Shown piece by piece: positions 15,537-23,612 of a stretch of 64,000 nucleotides of DNA. Below the pieces are notes generated by a model. That model was not told where the DNA came from. It did no database searches and saw nothing but the letters and a program-made list of their open reading frames with translations. Each line of letters opens with the position of its first letter. The stretch's first letter is position 1. A program made the position numbers and the translations under genes. Source of the DNA: Streptomyces sp. NBC_00539 (GTDB lineage Bacteria; Actinomycetota; Actinomycetes; Streptomycetales; Streptomycetaceae); assembly GCF_036346105.1 (NCBI RefSeq), contig NZ_CP107812.1, forward strand, positions 124,001-188,000. The letters run 5' to 3'.

Positions 15537-16943
15537 TCAGGCCACGTAGTCCGCGAGCTCCGCGGCCAGGGCGGCGTCCACGTTGGCGCGCAGGTGGGTG
15601 CCGGTCTCGCCGTGGCTCTCGGCGAGGATCTCGCCGTCCGCGTGGATCCGTGCGACCAGGTGGCCCTCGGTGTACGGGATGACCACCTCCACCTGCGTCT
15701 CGGGGCGGGGCAGTTCCGCCTCGATGCGGGCCAGCAGCGCGGGGATGCCCTCCCCGGTGCGGGCGGAGACGGCCACCGCCCCCGGCTCGGCCGCCAGCAG
15801 CCGCTCCAGGGCCTCGGGGCTCGCGGCGTCGGTCTTGTTGACCACGATGACCTCGGGCACGCCCGCGCCGCCGACCTCGCCGACGACGGCGCGCACGGCC
15901 TCGATCTGGGACTCGGGATCCGGGTGGGAGCCGTCCACGACGTGCAGGATGAGGTCCGCCTCGGCGACCTCCTCCAGGGTGGAGCGGAACGCGTCGACGA
16001 GCTGGTGCGGCAGGTGCCGCACGAAGCCGACCGTGTCGGCGAGGGTGTAGGCCCGTCCGGCCGGGGTCTCGCAGCGGCGCACCGTGGGGTCCAGCGTGGC
16101 GAACAGGGCGTTCTGTACGTGTACTTCGGCCCCGGTGAGGCGGTTGAGCAGCGAGGACTTGCCCGCGTTGGTGTAGCCGGCGATGGCCACCGACGGGACC
16201 TTGTTGCGGCGGCGCTCCTGGCGCTTGAGGTCGCGGGCGGTCTTCATCTCGTCGATCTCGCGCCGCATCCTGGCCATCTTGTCGCGCAGCCGGCGCCGGT
16301 CCGTCTCGATCTTGGTCTCGCCGGGGCCGCGGGTGGCCATGCCGCCACCGCCCGCTCCGCCGCCGCCCATCTGCCGGGACAGCGAGGCGCCCCAGCCGCG
16401 CAGCCGCGGCAGCATGTACTGCATCTGCGCGAGCGCGACCTGGGCCTTGCCCTCGCGGGAGGTGGCGCGCTGGGCGAAGATGTCGAGGATCAGGGCGGTC
16501 CGGTCCACGACCTTGACCTTGACGAACTCCTCCAGCCGCACGAGCTGGGCCGGGCTCAGCTCGCCGTCGCACACGACCGTGTCGGCGCCGCTCTCGGCGA
16601 CGATGTCGCGCAGCTCCTTCGCCTTGCCCGAGCCGATGTACGTCGCCGGGTCGGGCTTGTCGCGGCGCTGGATCACACCGTCGAGCACCAGGGCCCCGGC
16701 GGTCTCGGCGAGTGCGGCGAGCTCGGCCAGCGAGCTCTCGGCCTCCGCGACCGTGCCGGAGGTCCACACGCCGACCAGCACCACCCGCTCCAGGCGGACC
16801 TGGCGCTGCTCGACCTCGACGACGTCCCGCAGTTCCGTGGACAGGGCGGCGACGTGGCGCAGCCCGGTGTCCTCACCGGCGTTGATCGCGGCGGCGGTCC
16901 CGATCGGGTTCCCGGTGGTCCTGGGCTGCTCTGTTGCGGTCAT
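15537..16943 (-). CDS. hflX: GTPase HflX
   Basis: A 468-residue ribosome-associated GTPase that splits stalled or inactive 70S particles. The N-terminal HflX domain carries YIGSGKAKEL and ends in a Gly-rich loop before GPGETKIETDRRR. All GTPase motifs are present: GYTNAGKSS (G1), DTVGFVRHLP (G3), VNKTD (G4) and SARTGEG (G5). ATG at 16943 follows GAGAGGAAG. The length is normal for the family. It is usually a housekeeping gene, but here it lies directly downstream of the macrolide beta-glucosidase gene in the same direction, only 32 bp away. Some HflX paralogues give macrolide/lincosamide resistance, so a self-protection role is possible. Confidence 0.95.
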   Translation of the reverse strand: MTATEQPRTTGNPIGTAAAINAGEDTGLRHVAALSTELRDVVEVEQRQVRLERVVLVGVWTSGTVAEAESSLAELAALAETAGALVLDGVIQRRDKPDPATYIGSGKAKELRDIVAESGADTVVCDGELSPAQLVRLEEFVKVKVVDRTALILDIFAQRATSREGKAQVALAQMQYMLPRLRGWGASLSRQMGGGGAGGGGMATRGPGETKIETDRRRLRDKMARMRREIDEMKTARDLKRQERRRNKVPSVAIAGYTNAGKSSLLNRLTGAEVHVQNALFATLDPTVRRCETPAGRAYTLADTVGFVRHLPHQLVDAFRSTLEEVAEADLILHVVDGSHPDPESQIEAVRAVVGEVGGAGVPEVIVVNKTDAASPEALERLLAAEPGAVAVSARTGEGIPALLARIEAELPRPETQVEVVIPYTEGHLVARIHADGEILAESHGETGTHLRANVDAALAAELADYVA

Positions 16944-16975
16944 GCGCTTCCTCTCAGAGGGGGGTGGGTGGTGGG

Positions 16976-19501
16976 TCACTGGGTGAGGCGGCCGGTGAGG
17001 CGGATGTCCGCCGAGGAGGAGCCGACGGAGACCGCGCGGGGGCCGGGCGCGTTCTGCCAGGCGTGCCGCTGGGTGTTCCAGTACTGGAGCTGGCGCGCGT
17101 CGACGGGGACGGTGACGCGCTTCTCCTCGCCGGGTTCCAGGGCGACCTTCGTGTAGCCGGCCAGTTTCTTGACGGCCTGTGGGGCGGTGACGAGGCCGCT
17201 GGGGCCGAGGTAGACCTGGACGGCTTCCTTGCCGGCGACGGGGCCGCTGTTGCGCACGCTCACGCGGACGGCGGCGCCGGTGGCGGTGCGTTCCACGGCG
17301 AGGTCGCGGTAGTCGAAGGTGGTGTAGGACAGGCCGTGGCCGAAGGGGAACAGCGGGGTGACGCCCTGCTGGTCGTACCAGCGGTAGCCGACGTGGATGC
17401 CTTCGCTGTACTCCTGCTTGCCGTCGACTCCGGGGAAGCGCTTGGGGTTCCCGGCCATCGGCTGGGCGTCCTCGGCGGCCGGGAAGGTCTGGGTGAGCTT
17501 GCCGCTGGGGTTGGCGTCCCCGTACAGCAGGGCGGCGGTGGCCCGGGCGCCTTCCTGGCCGGGGTACCACATGTCGAGGACGGCGGCGGTGGAGGAGAGC
17601 CACGGCATCAGCACCGAGGAGCCGGTGTTGAGGACGACGACGGTGTTCGGGTTGGCCTTGGCGACGGCGGAGATCAGCGCGTCCTGCCCGTCGGGCAGCG
17701 AGAGGGAGGGCCGGTCGTAGCCCTCGGAGCCCTCGTCCTGGGCGAAGACGACGGCGGTCTTCGCGTGGGAGGCGGCGGTGACGGCGCGCTGGATGTCGCG
17801 GGCGGCCTGCTCGGGGGTGACCCAGGTGAGGTCGACGGACAGCGGGCGGTCGGGCCAGGCCCAGCCGCTCATGGAGAGCTTGTGCGTGCCCCGGGTGAGC
17901 CGCAGGACGACGCTGGTGGTCTCGCTGAACGAGTCGGCGGCGTAGACGGGGTCCTGGCCTTCGATCTGCAGGACGGCCAGGCCGCCGTCGACGCGCAGGC
18001 CCAGGCGGTAGTCGCCGTCGGCGGGGACGGTCAGGGTGCCGTCGTAGAAGGCGCGGTCGCCTCCGGCCGCGAGCTGCTGTCCGTTGGTGAAGGCGGGGCT
18101 GAGGTTCTCGGCGGGCAGCGGGGTGCCGAGCCGGTCGATGCCCGGTTCGTACCGTACGGAGGCCCCGGAGCCGGCGCGTTCGCGCAGGGCGTCCAGCGGG
18201 ACCTGGGCCGCGTCGGGCACGACGTGGGCGCTGCCGAGGCCGGAGACCTTGGGGCGCAGGGCGCTGTCGCCGATGACGGCGACGTCGGCCCCGGCGGCCC
18301 CGGTCAGCGGCAGGGCGGGGCGGCCCGCAGTGGTGGTGTTGCGCAGCAGCACGGCGCCGTTCTCGGCGATGCGGCGGGCGGTGTCCCGGCCGGCCTGGGC
18401 GTCGCGTACGGGACGCTGGGGGGCGGGAGTGTCGAGGAGGCCGAAGCGTTCCATCTGGGTGACGATGCGGGTGACGGAGCGGTCGAGGGTGGCTTCGGGG
18501 ACGGCGCCCTCGCGCAGCGCGGTGCGCAGGGAGGCACCGAAGTACTTGGAGTCGGGGACGGGGTCGGTGGGCTTGCCCATCTCCAGGCCGAGTTCCTGGT
18601 CGAGGCCCTTGGTGATGTCGGCGGTGGCGTGGGTGGCGAGCCAGTCGGACATCACCCAGCCGCGGAAGCCCCACTGTTCGCGCAGGACCTTCTGGAGCAG
18701 CTGGTCGTTGCCGCAGGAGTGGGTTCCGTTGACGCCGTTGTAGGAGCACATGACGGCGGCGGCGCCGGCGTCGACGGCGCTGTGGAAGCCGGGGAGTTCG
18801 ATCTCCTGGAGGGTCTGCTCGTCGATGGAGGCGTCGACGGTGAAGCGGTCGCTCTCCTGGTTGTTGCCCGCGAAGTGTTTGACCGTGGCCATCAGGCCCT
18901 GGCTCTGGGTGCCCTTGATCTGGGCGGCGGCGGTGCGGGCGGTGACGAGCGGGTCCTCGCTGAACGTCTCGAAGTTGCGGCCGCCGTGCGGCACCCGGAT
19001 GGTGTTGACCATCGGGCCGAGCACGACGTCCTGGCCGAGCGCCCGGCCCTCGTGGCCCAGGACCTTGCCGTAGGCGGTGGCGAGGGAGTCGTCGAAGGTG
19101 GCGGCGAGCGCCGTGGGGGTGGGCAGGGCGGTGGAGCGGGCGCCGTTGATGCGCACTCCGGTCGGGCCGTCGGAGACCTGGAGCGGGGGGACGCCCAGGC
19201 GCGGCACTCCGGGGAGGTAGCCGACGCCCTTGGCGAGGGAGCCGCCGGCGGGGCCGGCCGTCCAGTGGACGAAGGACAGCTTCTCGTCCAGGGTCATCTG
19301 CGCGACCAGGGCCCGGACCCGGGCGGTGCCTTCGGGTGCGGGGGCCGTCGCGGCCTCGGAGGTCCCGGCGGTGAGCAGGCCGCCGGTGCACAGCAGTACG
19401 CAGCCGACGGCGAGCAGGCGCGCGGCGCGGCCGGGGCGCCCGCCGGTCCGGAATCTGGTGCGGAGGCGGGGTATTCGCCCCTGTGGCCTGCGGGACAGCA
19501 T
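16976..19501 (-). CDS. Secreted family 3 beta-glucosidase (macrolide-activating type)
   Basis: An 841-residue glycoside hydrolase family 3 protein. The N-terminus has a twin-arginine-rich basic stretch and hydrophobic core with cleavage expected near residues 50-52 (TSEAATAP). The catalytic nucleophile is D286 in GWVMSDWLATH and substrate residues lie in VKHFAGNNQESDR. A PA14-like insert (TLTVPADGDYRLGLRVDGG) sits mid-protein and a fibronectin III-like domain ends it. This architecture matches DesR and OleR, which remove a protective glucose from macrolides outside the cell. Position beside sugar-attachment genes supports that role. ATG at 19501 follows AGGAGAG. No macrolide glucosyltransferase is visible here. 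Confidence 0.9.
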   Translation of the reverse strand: MLSRRPQGRIPRLRTRFRTGGRPGRAARLLAVGCVLLCTGGLLTAGTSEAATAPAPEGTARVRALVAQMTLDEKLSFVHWTAGPAGGSLAKGVGYLPGVPRLGVPPLQVSDGPTGVRINGARSTALPTPTALAATFDDSLATAYGKVLGHEGRALGQDVVLGPMVNTIRVPHGGRNFETFSEDPLVTARTAAAQIKGTQSQGLMATVKHFAGNNQESDRFTVDASIDEQTLQEIELPGFHSAVDAGAAAVMCSYNGVNGTHSCGNDQLLQKVLREQWGFRGWVMSDWLATHATADITKGLDQELGLEMGKPTDPVPDSKYFGASLRTALREGAVPEATLDRSVTRIVTQMERFGLLDTPAPQRPVRDAQAGRDTARRIAENGAVLLRNTTTAGRPALPLTGAAGADVAVIGDSALRPKVSGLGSAHVVPDAAQVPLDALRERAGSGASVRYEPGIDRLGTPLPAENLSPAFTNGQQLAAGGDRAFYDGTLTVPADGDYRLGLRVDGGLAVLQIEGQDPVYAADSFSETTSVVLRLTRGTHKLSMSGWAWPDRPLSVDLTWVTPEQAARDIQRAVTAASHAKTAVVFAQDEGSEGYDRPSLSLPDGQDALISAVAKANPNTVVVLNTGSSVLMPWLSSTAAVLDMWYPGQEGARATAALLYGDANPSGKLTQTFPAAEDAQPMAGNPKRFPGVDGKQEYSEGIHVGYRWYDQQGVTPLFPFGHGLSYTTFDYRDLAVERTATGAAVRVSVRNSGPVAGKEAVQVYLGPSGLVTAPQAVKKLAGYTKVALEPGEEKRVTVPVDARQLQYWNTQRHAWQNAPGPRAVSVGSSSADIRLTGRLTQ

Positions 19502-19518
19502 GCGTCTCTCCTGGAGGT

Positions 19519-19611
19519 CGTGCCGGGTCGGTGCGGGTCGTGCCGGGTCGTGCTGAGTTCGTGCCGGGTCGTGCGGGGTTCGTGCCGGGTCGTGCGGGGT
19601 TCGTGCCGGGT
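19519..19611. repeat. Helically phased direct repeats before the beta-glucosidase gene
   Basis: About nine copies of a 10-11-bp motif (consensus CGTGCCGGGT or CGTGCGGGGTT) follow each other, forming four units of 20-21 bp (19519, 19539, 19560, 19581) plus a partial one from 19602. The period is close to one helical turn per copy. The array ends 17 bp before the ATG of the beta-glucosidase on the minus strand. Confidence 0.8.
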
Positions 19612-19831
19612 TCACGCGAGGGTCGAGCGACAAAACGGGCGCCACGTACGCGCCTCTCCACGCTTCCCGAGATCCGTCCCGCGGACGAGGTCGGCCCGCC
19701 ACACTCTTCTCGGCGCGACCGGGCGGGGGCCCTCTGCCCTGCGGGGAAGGGGGATCCGCGGGTTCCGGTGGCAGCCGGGCAGGCCCTCGCAGCACCCGGA
19801 ACGGGCCCGGAACGCCCCGGCGGGGGCGGGA

Positions 19832-19852
19832 GGTGGTGGCCCGGCCACCACC
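19832..19852. promoter_or_regulatory. Perfect palindrome GGTGGTGGC-CCG-GCCACCACC
   Basis: Nine-base arms with a 3-base spacer, in the divergent gap between the beta-glucosidase gene and the IS701-like gene. A close variant occurs at 23254-23274 before the PucR-type regulator gene. The shared position upstream of locus genes suggests an operator. The remainder of the 522-bp gap (19502-20023) holds the phased repeats and GC-rich sequence without a gene. Confidence 0.45.
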
Positions 19853-20023
19853 CCGGGGCGGTGCGGCGGCGGCCCCGGGCCCGGCCGGGGCGGTGGCGGC
19901 CGGTGGGCGGGAAGTGTGTTTCCGGCCGACCTGGCCGGTGCCGGCCGGTGCGGGGACGGTGGAGGGGATCCAGTGAACCGCCCCCGGCCAGCGCGTTTCG
20001 GGGCGCCGACCCCGAGGAGCGTC

Positions 20024-21331
20024 ATGAGGGCCATCCGCCCGGCGGAGGAAGCCGAAGCCCTGCCGCGTGATCCTGCCGCCGAGGCCCGGGCGCTGCGCGC
20101 GTCCGTACTGGGTTCGCTGCGCCGCCGGGACCAGCGGCACAAGGGCGAGCTGTACGTGGACGGGCTGCTGACCGCGCCCGGCCGCAAGACGATGCGCAAC
20201 CTGGCCGCGAGCACCGACGAGCGGGCCGCGGAGCAGAGCCTGCACCACTTCATCAGCTGCTCGACCTGGGACTGGTCGCCGCTGCGCGCCCGCCTGGCCT
20301 GCGCCCTGGACCGGCTGCTGGCGCCCCGGGCATGGGTGGTGCGGCCGCTGGTGATCCCGAAGACGGGCCGGCATTCGGTGGGCGTGGGCCGCAGGTTCGT
20401 GCCGCAGCTGGGGCAGGTCGTCAACAGCCAGCACGGGTACGGGCTGTGGCTGGCCTCGGGCGCGGCGGCGGTGCCGGTGAACTGGCGGCTGTCGCTGAGC
20501 GGCGACTGGCTCGACGACGCGGAGAGGCGTCAGCGGGCGGCGATACCCGACTCCGTGGACGAGGGTGCGGCGCGGGCGCCGGCCGTGGACATGGTCCTGG
20601 AGACGGCCGCGTGGGGTGCGTCGGCGGTGCCCGTGGTGGCCGACGCCCGGGAGGAGGCGCTGCCCGCGCAGGTGGAGGCCTTCTCGGGGGCCGGGCTGTC
20701 CTTCCTGCTGCGGATCGGCGGCGGTACGGGACTGCTCGCCCCGAACCTGTCGGCGGGACGGAGCCGGGTCGCGGCCGGGTCGGCGACCCTGCTCGCGGAG
20801 CTGGCCCGCTCCCAGCGGCGGCCCGTGGAGTGGTTCGACCCGGCCGGCCCCGGGCTGCCGCGGACGTCGATGGTGGCGCTGCTCCCGGTGCGGCTGCCGG
20901 GCGGGCCGGGGACGTCGGCGCCGCTCACGCTCGTCGGGGTGTGGTCGCCGGACAGCCGCGAGGTGTCGGAGCTGTGGCTGACGAACATGACGGGGGCGGG
21001 CCGCGGGACGCTGCTGGGGCTGGGCAGGCTGATCGGGCGCGCCGACGCCGACTTCCGCCGCACCGGGCTGGCCGTGGGCGCGCTGGACTTCGAGGGACGC
21101 TCGTACCACGGCTGGCACCGGCACGCCACGCTCGTGTCGCTGGCCCACGCCGAGCGGATGCTGGCCTCGGGCGCCCACCGGGGCGCCGCCGCGGTGACCG
21201 CGGTCCCTATGGTGACGGGGGGCCGGCGGGCTCGGGGTCGAGGGAGGTTCGGGCCCGTCGCAGTCGCAGGGCGAGCTGAAGTTCCAGTGCCCGGTCGGGG
21301 TGTTGCCAGTCCCGGCCGAGCAGCTGGGTGA
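20024..21331 (+). CDS. IS701-like transposase-derived protein, catalytic site altered
   Basis: A protein of about 435 residues with the IS701/DDE-type transposase layout. The family block usually reading DDTGFPKxGxHSVGV is here VRPLVIPKTGRHSVGV, so the leading aspartates are gone. The second acidic position remains in VVADAREE and the glutamate remains in DFEGRSYHGWHRHATL. No terminal inverted repeats were found. Two starts are possible: ATG 20024 with GAGGAG, or GTG 19973 with GGAGGGG; the first is used. The 3' end overlaps the convergent PucR-type gene by 125 bp. Such proteins beside antibiotic clusters may be relics or domesticated DNA-binding proteins; a regulatory role is inference. Confidence 0.75.
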   Translation: MRAIRPAEEAEALPRDPAAEARALRASVLGSLRRRDQRHKGELYVDGLLTAPGRKTMRNLAASTDERAAEQSLHHFISCSTWDWSPLRARLACALDRLLAPRAWVVRPLVIPKTGRHSVGVGRRFVPQLGQVVNSQHGYGLWLASGAAAVPVNWRLSLSGDWLDDAERRQRAAIPDSVDEGAARAPAVDMVLETAAWGASAVPVVADAREEALPAQVEAFSGAGLSFLLRIGGGTGLLAPNLSAGRSRVAAGSATLLAELARSQRRPVEWFDPAGPGLPRTSMVALLPVRLPGGPGTSAPLTLVGVWSPDSREVSELWLTNMTGAGRGTLLGLGRLIGRADADFRRTGLAVGALDFEGRSYHGWHRHATLVSLAHAERMLASGAHRGAAAVTAVPMVTGGRRARGRGRFGPVAVAGRAEVPVPGRGVASPGRAAG

Positions 21332-23144
21332 TGCGCTCCAGGCGGCGCGAGACCGTGTTGGGGTGTACGTAGAGCAGCTCGGCGGCGCGGGTGGGGCTGC
21401 CGGCGGCCATGAACCAGCCCTGCAGGGTCTCCACGAGGTTCCCGAACCGTTCCGCGTCGTGGTCGAGCAGCGGCCCCAGGGTCCGCTCGACGAAGCCCGT
21501 GACATCGTTTTCCTCGGCGAGCAGCATGCCGAGGAAGCCGAGTTCGGCGGCGGCGGCGGAGCGGCCGGCTCCGCCGAGGGCGGTGAGGGCCTCCAGGCAG
21601 CGCACGGCTTCCCGGTAGGCGGGATGGACGCCGTCGGCGCCCCGGGTGGGCCCGCAGGAACCGGCGGTGACCTGGGCGCCGGTCGCGCCGGCCAGTTCGG
21701 CGCGGACCTCGCGGGCGCGGGCGACGGCGTCCTCGCCGGGCAGCAGCAGGACGAGCCGGTCGCCCTGGACGGTCTTCATCCCGCGGTGGCGGCGTGCGTA
21801 GGCGGTGGCCCAGCTCTCGACGAGTTCGGCGGCCCCGGTACGGGCGTGGGCGACGACGACCACGTACGGGCGGTGCAGTTCGGCGGCGAACCGGCCGGCC
21901 CGTTCCACGACGCGGTCCGGGGGGCCGTCCCAGGTGGTCAGGTCGGCCAGCAGTTCGTCGCGCACCTGCCCTTCGACGGCGGTGGAGCGCTGCATGACCA
22001 GGAGCAGGCAGACCGTGCGGGCGTAGGCCAGCAGGATCTGTTCGCCGGGCGCGGCGGTGGCGTCCTCGGGGTGGAACAGGAGGCAGCCGACGTCTTCGGA
22101 GCGCACGGACAGCGGCAGCACCCAGGTGCCGTTGGACAGGGGGCAGGCGATGCCGGTGGCGGCGGCGTCGAGGCGTACCCGGGCCAGTTCCCCGGGGTCG
22201 GGGCGGGGCGTGCGGCCGCGTTCGGCGAGACGCTCGCCGCCCTGCCCCTGTACGGCGAGGCTGCCGCCGAGCTCGGTGGCGGCGCGGGCGAGGAGTTCGT
22301 CCAGGCCGGCGCCGTCCAGGACGAGCCGGACCAGCTCGTCCTGGACGGTGTTGGCGCGCAGGGCGTCACTGAGCGAGGCGCGCACGCGGGCCCCCGACTC
22401 CTCCAGTTCGGTGTTGGCGGTGTGGACGTCCTCCAGGTGCCGGGCAGTCCCGATGGCGACGGCGGCGAGGTCCGCGAGCGAGCACATCAGCGCGACCTCC
22501 TCGGGCGTGAAGTGCCGGATCCCGCGGGCGGCCACGTACAGGTGTCCCAGGTGGCGGTCGTCGGCGCGCAGCGGCACGCCGAGCACGGCGTGCAGGGACT
22601 CCGCTTGCAGGACCTCGTCGAGCGCGGCGGCCGGGGTGGGCGGGTCGTCGCCGAGGTGGTCGGCGGTCCAGAAGGGGGCGGGCTGTTCCCCGGGGGCCCC
22701 GGCGGGCAGGGCGGCGCCGCGCACGCGGTAGCCGACGGTGAGGGCGCTGACCGCGCCGTCGGCGGTGCTGACGACGGCGTCGCCGGTGTCCTCGTCCAGC
22801 AGGACGGTGCAGGCGAGGTCCGTGTTCATCATGAGCCGGGCGCGGCGGGTGATCAGGCGCAGGGTCGCGTCGAGGCCGCCGGGCCGGGTGAGGTCGCGGG
22901 CGGCGTCCACGAGGGAGGCCAGGTCGGCCTCGCGGCGGCTGCGGCGTTCGAAGAGCCCGCTGACTTCCAGGGCCAGGCTCCTGGCGCGCTCCAGCCGTTC
23001 GGCCCGGGGGGTGTCGCCGGATCTGCGGGCCCGGGCGACGAGTTCGTCGTAGGAGCGGGCGGGTGCCTCGCTCGCGAGGAGTTCCAGGACGCGCAGTACG
23101 TCCTCTTCTGTGTGGCTCAGGAGGGTCGCCGACTCCCCCGTCAT
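21207..23144 (-). CDS. GAF domain / PucR-type helix-turn-helix regulator
   Basis: A 645-residue regulator. An N-terminal helical segment leads into a GAF-type sensor region (about 60-230, including LHAVLGVPLRADDRHLGHLYVA). A second ligand-binding-like middle section follows, and the C-terminal PucR/CdaR-type helix-turn-helix contains AAELLYVHPNTVSRRLERI. ATG at 23144 is chosen over an in-frame TTG at 23156 because of a GGGGG stretch and the more usual start codon. It lies between the beta-glucosidase region and the sugar methyltransferase, so it is a candidate pathway regulator. A palindrome related to that at 19832 lies about 110 bp upstream of its start. Confidence 0.88.
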   Translation of the reverse strand: MTGESATLLSHTEEDVLRVLELLASEAPARSYDELVARARRSGDTPRAERLERARSLALEVSGLFERRSRREADLASLVDAARDLTRPGGLDATLRLITRRARLMMNTDLACTVLLDEDTGDAVVSTADGAVSALTVGYRVRGAALPAGAPGEQPAPFWTADHLGDDPPTPAAALDEVLQAESLHAVLGVPLRADDRHLGHLYVAARGIRHFTPEEVALMCSLADLAAVAIGTARHLEDVHTANTELEESGARVRASLSDALRANTVQDELVRLVLDGAGLDELLARAATELGGSLAVQGQGGERLAERGRTPRPDPGELARVRLDAAATGIACPLSNGTWVLPLSVRSEDVGCLLFHPEDATAAPGEQILLAYARTVCLLLVMQRSTAVEGQVRDELLADLTTWDGPPDRVVERAGRFAAELHRPYVVVVAHARTGAAELVESWATAYARRHRGMKTVQGDRLVLLLPGEDAVARAREVRAELAGATGAQVTAGSCGPTRGADGVHPAYREAVRCLEALTALGGAGRSAAAAELGFLGMLLAEENDVTGFVERTLGPLLDHDAERFGNLVETLQGWFMAAGSPTRAAELLYVHPNTVSRRLERITQLLGRDWQHPDRALELQLALRLRRARTSLDPEPAGPPSP

Positions 23145-23612
23145 CGCTGCCCCCAACGGTCAAATAGGACGGAACCTCAGATGCCGGGAACGTAACTTCC
23201 GTCTTGAACGAGCGTCAACCGGACCGGGGGGCGTCCCGGCGGGGTGGGCAAGGGGTGGTGGCCCGGTCACCACGGGCGGGGCGGGCCGGGGGGCCGGGCA
23301 GTGGCCGCACCACCTTGGACCGGACCTGTCCCGGGTTCCGGGCGGGCCGGTGTGGCTGCCGGGGCGCCGGTGCGGGACCGCGCCCCACGGGGCACCGGCT
23401 CCCGTGGGACGCTCGCGGCGGCCCGGATCCTCCGGCGGGACCCGAGCGGTCCTCGACCGGGGCCCGGGCGTTCGTGGCCCGGGTTCCCGCCGGATCGCGA
23501 CCCGGGACGCCGGGCCGCCCCGGCCGGCCGCGGGCCGCGCAGGGCGGGCGCGGGCCGCGCAGGGCAGGGCGGGCCGTGTACGGGGCAAGCCGTGGCGGGG
23601 GCGCGGGCCTTG
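23145..23612. other. 468-bp GC-rich intergenic region with a palindrome and a direct repeat
   Basis: No gene is supported here. At 23254-23274 the sequence GGTGGTGGC-CCG-GTCACCACG repeats the palindrome at 19832-19852 with two changes. Near 23530-23575 a stretch CGCGGGCCGCGCAGGGC occurs twice in tandem. It lies upstream of the PucR-type gene and downstream of the sugar methyltransferase, so it probably holds the regulator's promoter. Confidence 0.5.

Noticed and set aside
19519-19611. CRISPR array
   Set aside because: The units are tandem without unique spacers and only 10-21 bp long; no cas genes are present.
19502-19661. Reading the phased repeats as an N-terminal extension of the beta-glucosidase (repeating PARTPHD)
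   Set aside because: A good ribosome binding site and a normal signal peptide begin at the ATG at 19501; the repeat peptide would block secretion.
20024-21331. A complete, active insertion sequence
   Set aside because: No terminal inverted repeats or target duplication were found, and the first catalytic aspartates are missing.
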